Shown here one piece after another: positions 7,415 to 14,802 of a DNA stretch of 20,333 nucleotides. The notes beneath the pieces are model-generated. The model was given only the letters and a program-made list of their open reading frames with translations. It had not been told where the DNA came from and made no database searches. Each line of letters begins with the position of its first letter. Positions within the stretch are counted from its first letter, which is position 1. Source of the stretch: AWTP1-13 sp035714005 (GTDB lineage: Bacteria > Pseudomonadota > Alphaproteobacteria > Rhizobiales > Hyphomicrobiaceae); contig DASTMQ010000118.1 in assembly GCA_035714005.1 (NCBI GenBank), positions 1-20,333 of the forward strand, read 5' to 3'. A program made the position numbers and the translations under genes.

Positions 7415-7520
7415 GGGCGGGCCTGCTCAAAGGATCAAGAACGCCCCAAATGTAGTTGCTCGCCGCCCGAGATGATAGGGGTTGGCACGTCGCAGGGTGG
7501 TGGCTGAGGAGGAGCGAGCC

Positions 7521-8273
7521 GTGCAGGCCTTCGATTCGGACGGCGTTTGCATCCGCTTCATCGACGAGGGCACCGGCGACCCGGTGCTGCTCGTGCATGG
7601 TTTCGCCTCGAGCGTCAGGTACAATTGGCTCGATCCCGGTTGGGTCAGCTTGTTGCGGCGCAACGGCTACCGGGTGATCGCCTATGACAACCGCGGACAC
7701 GGTGAGAGCGAGAAGCTGTACGAAGTGCAAGCCTATCAGCCATCGGCGATGATGGAGGACGCGCGCCGTCTGCTCGATCACCTCGGCATCGAACGCGCCG
7801 ACGTGATGGGCTACTCGATGGGTGCGCGCCTTGCGGCATTCCTTGCCCTGGTCCACCCGCAGCGCGTGCGCAGCGCCATCTTTGGTGGGCTCGGCGGCAA
7901 TATGATCCGGCCGATGGCCGGCACCGGGCCCATCGCGCACGCCCTGGAGGCGGGCTCGATTGACGAAGTCGTCAATCCGACGGCACGCACCTTCCGCGCC
8001 TTTGCGGAAAAGACCAACAGCGACCTCAGGGCGCTCGCCGCCTGCATCCGCGGCTCGCGCGAACCGATCAGTCGGGAGATGGTGGGCAAAATTGCCTGCC
8101 CGGTTCTGGTAGCCACCGGCACCGAGGACGTCATCGGCGGCGCGGCCGAAGAACTCGCCCAGCTCATCCCCGGCGCCCAAGCCTTGCCGATCCCGCGGCG
8201 CGATCACATGCTGGCCGTGGGCGATCGGGTCTACAAGGACGGCGTGCTCGCCTTTCTGGCGCGACGGCCTTAG
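7521..8273 (+). CDS. Alpha/beta-fold hydrolase
   Basis: This is a complete 250-residue alpha/beta hydrolase of the esterase / 3-oxoadipate enol-lactonase-like group. It shows the oxyanion-hole HGF motif (LLVHGFASS, about residue 26), the YDNRGHGES turn, nucleophile elbow GYSMG with Ser99, an acid Asp in ATGTEDVIGG, and the catalytic His in RRDHMLAVGD near the C-terminus. It likely hydrolyses a small ester, lactone or thioester in the cytoplasm; there is no signal peptide. The GTG start (protein begins QAFDSDGVCIRF) is favoured because GAGGAGGAG lies seven bases upstream; an in-frame TTG at 7482 is unsupported. It converges with the dehydrogenase gene, whose stop is 19 bases away. Confidence 0.9.
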   Translation: MQAFDSDGVCIRFIDEGTGDPVLLVHGFASSVRYNWLDPGWVSLLRRNGYRVIAYDNRGHGESEKLYEVQAYQPSAMMEDARRLLDHLGIERADVMGYSMGARLAAFLALVHPQRVRSAIFGGLGGNMIRPMAGTGPIAHALEAGSIDEVVNPTARTFRAFAEKTNSDLRALAACIRGSREPISREMVGKIACPVLVATGTEDVIGGAAEELAQLIPGAQALPIPRRDHMLAVGDRVYKDGVLAFLARRP

Positions 8274-8292
8274 CCGGCGCAACGGTAGCTCG

Positions 8293-9351
8293 CTAGTAAC
8301 CGCGCTCCCAATCAATCGCATTGCGCAACGGCCGGCCCTCGAGATAGGCGCGCAAATTATCGCAGAACACGTCGATGGCGCCGTGCCGGTCCTGATCGCT
8401 GAGGTTGGAAATATGGGGTGTGATCACGACCCTGGGATCAGACCACAGCTGCGCGCTCGGCGGGTGCTCGAACTCGCCCGTGTAGACATCGAGGACGACG
8501 CCACGCAACCGGTCGCGGGCCAAGGCATCGGCCAGGGCGTCCTCGTCGATGATCTCACCGCGCGCGACATTGACGAGCACGCTGCCGGCCTTCATGCGGG
8601 CGAAGCGCTCGGCGTTGAACAGGCGGTTCGTCTCAGGCGTCCATTGACAACAGATGGCCACCACATCGCTTTCGCCCAGGAAACCATCGAGCTCGTCGGG
8701 CCCACCGATGCTGCTAAAGCCCGGCGGCAGGCTCACCGCGGCGGTGGGCCGCCGGCGGGTGCCGACGACGCGCATGCCCACTGCGGCACAGAGCCTACCA
8801 ACCTCCAGGCCGATGCCGCCGGCGCCGACAATGCACGCGGTCTTGCCCTCTAGCAGCAGCGGACGATAGGCGCGATGGTTGAAGGCGTCGGCGTCGCGAT
8901 CGATCGCCGCCCGGTTGAGCCCTTTGGCGAAATAAAGGATGCCGGCCAGCGCGTACTCGGCCATGGCCAGCGTATTGCCGGCGCCACGCGAGGTCGTCGT
9001 CAGTACATCACTGCCCCACAAATCGCCCAGCATGAGGTTGCTGGCGCCGGCGGGCCGCTGGTGGAACCACTTGAGCTTTGGCGCGCGGGCGCGCAGGTCA
9101 CGCGGAAATGGCCAGCCGCCCAGAATCACTTCCGCTTCGGCGAGGAGACGGTCGCGCTCCTCACGGCTGCCCGCACCCGCGGCGCCCGGCGGCAAGTAGC
9201 GCGCCGAGGTAAAGGGCGGCCAAGTCTCGCGAATTTCCCCGTCGTACCAGCCGCCGGCGTCGGTCAGGCGAACGGCAGGATCGACGGCCTCAATCTGGCG
9301 ACGTTCCTCGGCGCTGGTGCGCTGAATGCTCAAGACGTTGATGTGACGCAT
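8293..9351 (-). CDS. D-isomer-specific 2-hydroxyacid dehydrogenase
   Basis: The 352-residue enzyme of the D-2-hydroxyacid dehydrogenase family reduces 2-oxoacids with NAD(P)H or the reverse. The Rossmann motif IVGAGGIGLEVGRL has Gly176, Gly178 and Gly181. Three Arg follow the second strand (VVGTRRRPT), which favours NADP over NAD. The catalytic set is present: Arg264 in NVARGE, a Glu in VYTGEFEHPP (Glu293 or Glu295) and His313 in ITPHISN. The N-terminal substrate domain contains the family's HQRPAGASN segment. AGGAG six bases before ATG fixes the start. It lies about 40 bases downstream of the cupin-like gene on the same strand, so it may be co-transcribed. The substrate is unknown; glyoxylate/hydroxypyruvate- or phosphoglycerate-type activities are possible. 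Confidence 0.92.
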   Translation of the reverse strand: MRHINVLSIQRTSAEERRQIEAVDPAVRLTDAGGWYDGEIRETWPPFTSARYLPPGAAGAGSREERDRLLAEAEVILGGWPFPRDLRARAPKLKWFHQRPAGASNLMLGDLWGSDVLTTTSRGAGNTLAMAEYALAGILYFAKGLNRAAIDRDADAFNHRAYRPLLLEGKTACIVGAGGIGLEVGRLCAAVGMRVVGTRRRPTAAVSLPPGFSSIGGPDELDGFLGESDVVAICCQWTPETNRLFNAERFARMKAGSVLVNVARGEIIDEDALADALARDRLRGVVLDVYTGEFEHPPSAQLWSDPRVVITPHISNLSDQDRHGAIDVFCDNLRAYLEGRPLRNAIDWERGY

Positions 9352-9391
9352 AAAGGCTCCTGGCCAACGACGGGCTTGCCGCGGAGCGATA

Positions 9392-10414
9392 TCATCGACT
9401 TGCGGCCGCGGCGCCGTCGAGAACTTTTTTAGCCCGCGGCCGTCCCGCGCATCTGTGAGCGTTGGTTAGGTGCCCAGCGCGAAGGCCGGCACCGTGCGCA
9501 CGCCCTGCGGCGCCCGCGGATCGACCCGGAAAATCGATGATCCGCGCCATCTTCCTGCGCGCCTGAGCGCCCGAATATTTATGCGCGGCCGCCAGACCCA
9601 GCCGCGCATAAAGCCCAAGGCCGCTTTCCGGCCGGGGCAAGCGCTCGAGCCCTAGCGCTCGGCGCAAAACTCCGTTGGCATAGTTGACGGCGTAGGCGTT
9701 GCGCAGCTCGCGCGTCATATGCTCGGTCGTGAACGAGACATTCAGGCAATCTTGATTGACAATGCGATGCGGGCAGTTGAGCGGCCAATGCAGCATGCGG
9801 CCAGGTTCGAGGTCGACGACCTCGGCGCGCGCATCAAACCAGGGCTCATAGTCGAGCGCCATTTCGTGCGCCCCACCCAAAACGATTTTCTCAAGCGCGG
9901 CCTGCGGCAGAAACGGCGGCGTGTTGGGATAGACGTAGACGCGTTTGGTCCCGCGCACCTGCCAGAGGGTCTGTCCCGGCACGTCGGCGTGGTAATAGAC
10001 CTGGACCCTGGGTGAGGAAATCAGGATCGACATCTTGTGATTGAAGGACTTGAAGCCCTCGATCCGCAGCGCGAGCTCGGCGTAGATCGCGCGCAGGATC
10101 TCCGCATAGCGGCTGTCGAGCCGGTGTGGCTGCTGCAGCAGGATCCAGATGTGGCCGGTGCGAACGGCATCGAGCGCGTCGGTGCCGCTCAGGCCCTCCA
10201 GCGTGCCTTCGCGCCGCGTGCTGGGGTGGTGGCTCGTCACGTCCATGGTGTTGACCTGACAGGCCTGCGCCGGCGTACGTTCGATCAGGCGGGCGAGCGC
10301 CGCATCGCCAAACAAGCCATCGTTGGCGTCAAAGCGATGGCCGAGGTTCACCGTGTGTCGGCCGAACCGATCGGCATGTTGGGGGGCAAAATCGGTAAAT
10401 ACGGGCTGCAGCAT
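9392..10414 (-). CDS. JmjC/cupin-8-like protein with a probable 3' frameshift
   Basis: The 340-residue reading frame belongs to the JmjC-like cupin (cupin_8, 'transcription factor jumonji-like') group of putative Fe(II)/2-oxoglutarate oxygenases. The core has VYYHADVPGQTLWQVRGTKR, giving a His-x-Asp metal pair, and later MLHWPLNCPHRI with the distal His. Some relatives are aspartyl/asparaginyl hydroxylases, but no substrate is known. The last ~48 residues after RIIDF are Ala/Gly/Arg-rich and unlike the rest. Dropping one base near 9526-9533 restores DFRVDPRAPQGVRTVPAFA and a TAA at 9466, a well-formed C-terminus. The true gene therefore probably ends at 9466. No good ribosome site precedes the ATG. 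Confidence 0.8.
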   Translation of the reverse strand: MLQPVFTDFAPQHADRFGRHTVNLGHRFDANDGLFGDAALARLIERTPAQACQVNTMDVTSHHPSTRREGTLEGLSGTDALDAVRTGHIWILLQQPHRLDSRYAEILRAIYAELALRIEGFKSFNHKMSILISSPRVQVYYHADVPGQTLWQVRGTKRVYVYPNTPPFLPQAALEKIVLGGAHEMALDYEPWFDARAEVVDLEPGRMLHWPLNCPHRIVNQDCLNVSFTTEHMTRELRNAYAVNYANGVLRRALGLERLPRPESGLGLYARLGLAAAHKYSGAQARRKMARIIDFPGRSAGAAGRAHGAGLRAGHLTNAHRCAGRPRAKKVLDGAAAASR

Positions 10415-10719
10415 TGGGGCGGTTCACTTTGACACAAGGCAAAGGTTGGTGCTGGAAACGTGCACGAACCACGCCAACCACAAGCCGCCGAGCAGCGCCC
10501 CGGCAAGGTCGCAAGCCGGCGGCCCTCGACCAGACCGGCGGCGGCGAGGCGGTCAGTTGATAGCTGAACTGAGACCCAAGGCCGAAACCAAGGGCGAGCC
10601 AAGGCGCGCGCCCAAAAATTGCCCGCGGGCGGCGGGTTCGTGCTTGGCCCGAAACTTCCGCGCCCCGGCCGCGCCAGGCCCGCCGTCTGCACGTGGCCCG
10701 GGCGTGCTCCCCTGGCGCC
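10415..10719. other. About 305 bases without a gene, between M4 peptidase and cupin genes
   Basis: Both flanking genes are on the minus strand, so this stretch holds the end of the peptidase transcript and the leader of the cupin-like gene. All open frames through it are GC-driven and unconvincing. The only structure I see is a short inverted repeat at 10553-10572. Confidence 0.5.
10553..10572. repeat. Short inverted repeat TCAGTT / AACTGA
   Basis: A six-base perfect stem with an eight-base loop, flanked by imperfectly pairing GGTC and GACC, lies about 150 bases past the peptidase stop. There is no T-run, so it is at most a weak terminator or an operator-like dyad. Confidence 0.25.
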
Positions 10720-12510
10720 TCAGCTATCGGTGCCAAGGCCGACGGCGCGGCGGGCGTTCTCGACCTGCACACAGTCCTGCGCCGTGATGCCGGCGGCAGC
10801 GCCGGCCAGATCCGCGCAGGCCGACACGAAGGAATCGGCCGCATGCACCAGGCTCGAGGTGGCATTGAGCTTGGTCGTCAAGGCTCGGTAGGCGATGCGC
10901 GCCAGCTTCTGGCGGCCGATCCCGTTGACCGTCTGGCCCTTGTGCTCACCACCCTCCGAGATCAAAAAGGCGAGCTTGTTGAGAACGCCGCTGTTGAAGT
11001 GCACGCAGCCGTTCAAATAGTCCCAGGTCGTGTCGCACAGGGCATCCGTGCGCGCGACATACTCGGAATAGTGGTCGGGTTGGCCGCGGTTCGTCACTGA
11101 AAACGGCTGGGTTTTGTTGAACAGCGACGGACTGCCCGGACCCTTCAGGTGGGGCTCGGCCATGCTGCGCATGGGGCTCACCTCCGAATAACCCGGCAGG
11201 CTCTCGCCAATGGCCCAATTGCCGGCGCCGTCCCGGGCCTGAAACTCGATCAGGGTGCCGAAGATGTCGGCCAGCGCCTCGTTCACCGCACCCGATTCGT
11301 CGGCGTACACGAGGTCGGCTTCGTGGGCGATGATGCCGTGCGTCACCTCGTGACCGACCACGTCGAGCGCGCCGGCGAAGCCCGGCCCGTAGACCATGAC
11401 ATTGGCCTTGGGGCAGTTCACGCTCTGGTCCTTGCACCAGCGCGCATTCTGCTCGCTGCTGTAGCGCACATAGGACTCGAGCGGCATGTTCGCCTTGGAA
11501 CCGGTCGCCTCCAGGCCGCTCCGGCCGAGCACGATGTAGAAGAAGTCGCGCACGAAGCCGGTATTCTGAAAGGCGCGCATGGCGTCCGCCGGCACCAAGT
11601 CGACGCGCTCATTGGTCTCCTCGTCCAGCACCTTCTGCCCGGGGAACACGTTGTTGCTGGACAGATCATAGACCCGCCGCACCATGATCGAGGGATGGTC
11701 GCGGTAGAAAAACAGCACATTGCGGTTTTCGGCATCGACGAACACGCGCAAGGAGTCGACGGACACCAGCCAGGTCAGGCGCAACGCGCCGGGGTTGGCG
11801 CCGCGCGTGCGCAGCAGCGCCGGGTCGAAGATCGTCAGTTCCGACTTGGGCTGGATGCTATCCAGACTGGAAAACAGCCGATCGAGACCGGGATCGCGCG
11901 CGCGTTTGGATAACAGGTCGCGCACGTGGGCACGCGCAACCGTGGCGGCCTCGTCCGCGGTGATGCTGGGTGTCGTGCTGCTGATGGCAACGGTCGAGTA
12001 GCTGGCCGTGATGTCGGTCACCGCCAGGGCCGGATTGACGACATACTTGGCGGAGGAACCGAACACGGGAATGCCGTTGAGACGCTGCGTGACGTGGGCA
12101 ACGCTTTGCCCCTTGATATCAGGATCGCGGCGAACCTGGGTGACGACCTTGCGCTCCTGCGCGTTACCCTGGGGAAAGGCCGAACGGATTTGGCTCGTCG
12201 CCATGAAGGCCTCGACCGCGCGGCGCACGTCGTCTTCGCTGGGCTCGCCACTGAGGCTGCGCGTGGCCGTGAGCGCGATCGAGGGATCGGGCCTCGGCGT
12301 CAGACCCTTCATCGAGGTCGGCAGTCCCGTGCTGCGATCGACCTCGACGGCGATGCTCTGATTGCTTTTGCGCAGCTCGTCGACCGCCCGGGTGACTTCA
12401 CCGCGCAGGTCCTGGGCGCTGGCGCTCGGCATCAAGCTCAGTATGCCGACGGCCAATAGGCTGGCGCCGACGGCAACCACGAGGCCGGTGAATGGCACTG
12501 ACACACGCAT
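10720..12510 (-). CDS. Secreted M4-family (thermolysin-like) metallopeptidase
   Basis: This 596-residue zinc peptidase precursor has a signal peptide (residues 1-32, ending SASAQ), an FTP/PepSY-type propeptide (about 90-270, including VTQRLNGIPVFGSSAKYVV) and a thermolysin catalytic domain. HEVTH (387-391) supplies zinc ligands His387 and His391 and catalytic Glu388. NEALAD supplies the third ligand Glu411, exactly 20 residues after His391 as in thermolysin. VHFNSGVLNK supplies His504, matching thermolysin His231. Six Cys in the mature part (359/366, 492/502, 565/580) could form three disulfides, fitting export. AGAGGAG nine bases before ATG fixes the start; the longer open frame into the S8 gene is rejected. 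It is last of three tandem peptidase genes, 32 bases after the S8 stop. Confidence 0.93.
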   Translation of the reverse strand: MRVSVPFTGLVVAVGASLLAVGILSLMPSASAQDLRGEVTRAVDELRKSNQSIAVEVDRSTGLPTSMKGLTPRPDPSIALTATRSLSGEPSEDDVRRAVEAFMATSQIRSAFPQGNAQERKVVTQVRRDPDIKGQSVAHVTQRLNGIPVFGSSAKYVVNPALAVTDITASYSTVAISSTTPSITADEAATVARAHVRDLLSKRARDPGLDRLFSSLDSIQPKSELTIFDPALLRTRGANPGALRLTWLVSVDSLRVFVDAENRNVLFFYRDHPSIMVRRVYDLSSNNVFPGQKVLDEETNERVDLVPADAMRAFQNTGFVRDFFYIVLGRSGLEATGSKANMPLESYVRYSSEQNARWCKDQSVNCPKANVMVYGPGFAGALDVVGHEVTHGIIAHEADLVYADESGAVNEALADIFGTLIEFQARDGAGNWAIGESLPGYSEVSPMRSMAEPHLKGPGSPSLFNKTQPFSVTNRGQPDHYSEYVARTDALCDTTWDYLNGCVHFNSGVLNKLAFLISEGGEHKGQTVNGIGRQKLARIAYRALTTKLNATSSLVHAADSFVSACADLAGAAAGITAQDCVQVENARRAVGLGTDS

Positions 12511-12542
12511 GGCCCGCTTCTCCTCTTTGCCGACTAAGCTTG

Positions 12543-14732
12543 CTAGTGGCAGGCCAGCGCCGCCAGCGAACCCGTGATCGGACCGGCCGCCTCGCTGCGC
12601 TGCCCGGCGGGGACACTGGCGACGAGGGCGGTGCCGCCCTGTGCCGCACGCCATTGCGCCATCAGCTGCTCGAGGCCAACCTCGCTCATGGCCGCCCTGA
12701 AGGCTTTGATGCTGTCGGTCCAGCCGTCCTCGACCATCTGCAGGTCGGTGCGAGCCGCGGTGGATGCCGCCGCGGCCGGCGGATCGAAATAGAGGGCCTT
12801 GCCAGCCCCGACGAAATCGATCAGCGGCCAGCAACCCTCGCTTTCGTTCACATCGCCGTCGCCGTTGAGGTCGATCGGAACAGGCGTGCCATTGCGCCTG
12901 GCGTCCTCGAGGATGACGAGATGGGTCTTGAGAATTTCGAGGTCGGCGCTGTCGACTTTGCCATCGCCATTGAGGTCGACCAGATATTTGAGGTTGTCTT
13001 TGGACAGTTTGAGGACGGCGGCGAGCGCATCGGCACGTGGCGTCCCACCTTCGGGGCCGGGCACCGCCGAGCCACGAATGATTTCGGCGATCTCGGCGGG
13101 TGACTTCTTCGGCTCAAGTTCAAACAGGATCGCCGCCAGCGCGGTTACATGCGGGGTTGCTTGTGAGGTGCCGCTGCACAACCCATAGGCATCGCTGACG
13201 CCCGCCAGCGTGCTCATGATGTCAACGCCCGGCGCGGCAACATGGCCGCCGGAATTGGAAAAGGAGGCCCGCTTGCCGTCCCGGCCGAGGGCCTCGACAA
13301 TAAGAATGTTGCTGGACTTCTGGTAGGTCGGCGATTCGTGGGTGGCCGCAAATCCAAAGGGACTGGCAAATTCCGCCCAATGCGGCGTGGTCAGACCCTC
13401 CGAGTCGTTGCCGGCGGCGGCCACGATCAAAATGCTGTCCTTGTATTTGGCGGCCAGGCGCTGCACCGAGCGCGCGCTGTTGAAGATGTGCGCCTTGACG
13501 TTTTCGTCCTCCTCCGGATCCTTGCCGAACTCGAAGCCGAGCGCGGACCAGTTGTAGCCAAGACTGGCGTTGACGATCCGCTTCTCCCCGGGTTTGAGCG
13601 GATATTGATCCATGAAGTCGATGAGCGAATCGACCGCACCGCTGAACAGCATGGCGCGTTGAATCAGCTGGTTGGTGAGGCCGAGATTAGAGCCCTCCAG
13701 CCACACCTCGCTGCTGACCGGGATGGCATCGATCTTGGAGTCGGGCACCATTCCGTCGATGCCACGTCCTTTGCCGAACAAGGCGCCGGCGATGCCCGCT
13801 ACGTGCGTGCCATGGCTATAGGTACACTCGGCCTTGGGCGGGTTGGCGGGCATGCCGCCGAACACGGCATTGTAGGTGATGTGACCGTGCGTGCCGAAGC
13901 CGACGTCGAGAAAGGCCATGCGCGTACGCGGTCGGTCGGGGTCGATTTTGCGCACCCGGTTGAGGATGGTCCACACCGGCGGCATGCGCATCATCTTCAA
14001 ACCCCAGTTGCCGTCGCTGCTGTCGCCGGTACGCCAATTCCAGCTGTAAGTGTTGGCACCCGACGCAACCTTGGTGTCGGTCCGTCTCGGCAATGACTTC
14101 GGGCTCACTAAAAAATCGACGTAGGCCGCGTCGACAAACGGTTCGTTGCGCAGATCCTTGATGATCTTCGGCTCCAGGGCCGCCCCCAGCGACTCAGCAC
14201 TGGGCGATGGCGCCAGGCTGCGCGTCGCCGATTGGCGCGGCGAAACACGGATCTCGCCCAGCTTGTTCGCCCGGGTGATCTCCAGATTGTATTTCTGGCT
14301 CAAGGTCGCGAGCGCATCGTCGAGCTGTTGGCCATTGAGATCGGTCTTGAGCACGATCACGTAGCTGTCGCGCCGGGCCTGCACGCGCTGGGAGCCGCGC
14401 GGCGCCGCCGCTGCTGCGGGTTCGCTCCCACGGTCGCCTTCGGCGGCTAGGGCGGCACCGATGCCGATAAGCCCGGGCGCCTCATAGGCCGAGCGCTTGC
14501 CGGGAGTGAGGTTGGGGTTGTCGCGCCCATCCTGCTCGCGGCGGCGAATCGAGTAAAAATCGTCCGACCGCAGCGGCCGTTCGCTTTTGCCGAGACCGCG
14601 GGTGCGCGGCGCCGCTGGCAGGCGCTCATCCAACATGCGCTTTAGTCGGTCCAGGTCTTCCGGTGGGGAGGATTGCGCCATCGCGCTTCCGCTCCACGCC
14701 GCAAGCGCGGCAGCGATGACTAGCGCTCGCAT
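12543..14732 (-). CDS. Secreted S8 subtilisin-family serine peptidase with dockerin-like calcium loops
   Basis: The 729-residue precursor starts with a signal peptide (1-19, ending SAMA), a roughly 100-residue polar/Ala-rich region, then an I9-like propeptide (about 122-210; SYVIVLKTDLNGQQLDDALA start and VDAAYVDFLV end). The subtilase domain (about 240-560) carries Asp276 (AFLDVG), His307 (SHGTHVAG), oxyanion Asn442 (AAAGND) and nucleophile Ser523 (GTSQATPHV). After it come two 12-residue calcium loops, DLNGDGKVDSAD (586-597) and DLNGDGDVNESE (621-632), in the spacing of a type I dockerin. A roughly 95-residue tail follows. GGAGA six bases before ATG fixes the start; the Arg-rich open frame upstream is antisense-like noise in the M23 tail. 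It sits 70 bases after the M23 stop and 32 bases before the M4 start. Confidence 0.94.
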   Translation of the reverse strand: MRALVIAAALAAWSGSAMAQSSPPEDLDRLKRMLDERLPAAPRTRGLGKSERPLRSDDFYSIRRREQDGRDNPNLTPGKRSAYEAPGLIGIGAALAAEGDRGSEPAAAAAPRGSQRVQARRDSYVIVLKTDLNGQQLDDALATLSQKYNLEITRANKLGEIRVSPRQSATRSLAPSPSAESLGAALEPKIIKDLRNEPFVDAAYVDFLVSPKSLPRRTDTKVASGANTYSWNWRTGDSSDGNWGLKMMRMPPVWTILNRVRKIDPDRPRTRMAFLDVGFGTHGHITYNAVFGGMPANPPKAECTYSHGTHVAGIAGALFGKGRGIDGMVPDSKIDAIPVSSEVWLEGSNLGLTNQLIQRAMLFSGAVDSLIDFMDQYPLKPGEKRIVNASLGYNWSALGFEFGKDPEEDENVKAHIFNSARSVQRLAAKYKDSILIVAAAGNDSEGLTTPHWAEFASPFGFAATHESPTYQKSSNILIVEALGRDGKRASFSNSGGHVAAPGVDIMSTLAGVSDAYGLCSGTSQATPHVTALAAILFELEPKKSPAEIAEIIRGSAVPGPEGGTPRADALAAVLKLSKDNLKYLVDLNGDGKVDSADLEILKTHLVILEDARRNGTPVPIDLNGDGDVNESEGCWPLIDFVGAGKALYFDPPAAAASTAARTDLQMVEDGWTDSIKAFRAAMSEVGLEQLMAQWRAAQGGTALVASVPAGQRSEAAGPITGSLAALACH
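12837..12977 (-). other. Dockerin-like double calcium-loop segment of the S8 peptidase
   Basis: Two EF-hand-type loops, about 35 residues apart, have Asp/Asn at positions 1, 3, 5, 9 and Asp/Glu at 12. In clostridia such modules bind cohesins. In proteobacterial secreted proteases the partner is mostly unknown, and no cohesin domain is visible in the window. Simple calcium stabilisation of the enzyme is an alternative. Confidence 0.7.
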
Positions 14733-14802
14733 GGCAAGTCTCCGTCTTTGAGCGTCCCAAGCGTCGTCGGGCGTGGCCGCCAGGCGCCGCCAGCGGGCAA
14801 GG

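Noticed and set aside
7380..8321. A 313-codon open frame on the minus strand
   Set aside because: It is antisense to the alpha/beta hydrolase, which shows a full catalytic triad and a ribosome site.
10553..10572. A Rho-independent terminator for the peptidase operon
   Set aside because: The stem is only six pairs and no T-run follows on the minus strand; it is kept only as a weak repeat.
12511..12834. A 108-residue N-terminal extension of the M4 peptidase
   Set aside because: It overlaps the S8 C-terminus in another frame; the ATG at 12510 has a strong ribosome site and starts a signal peptide.
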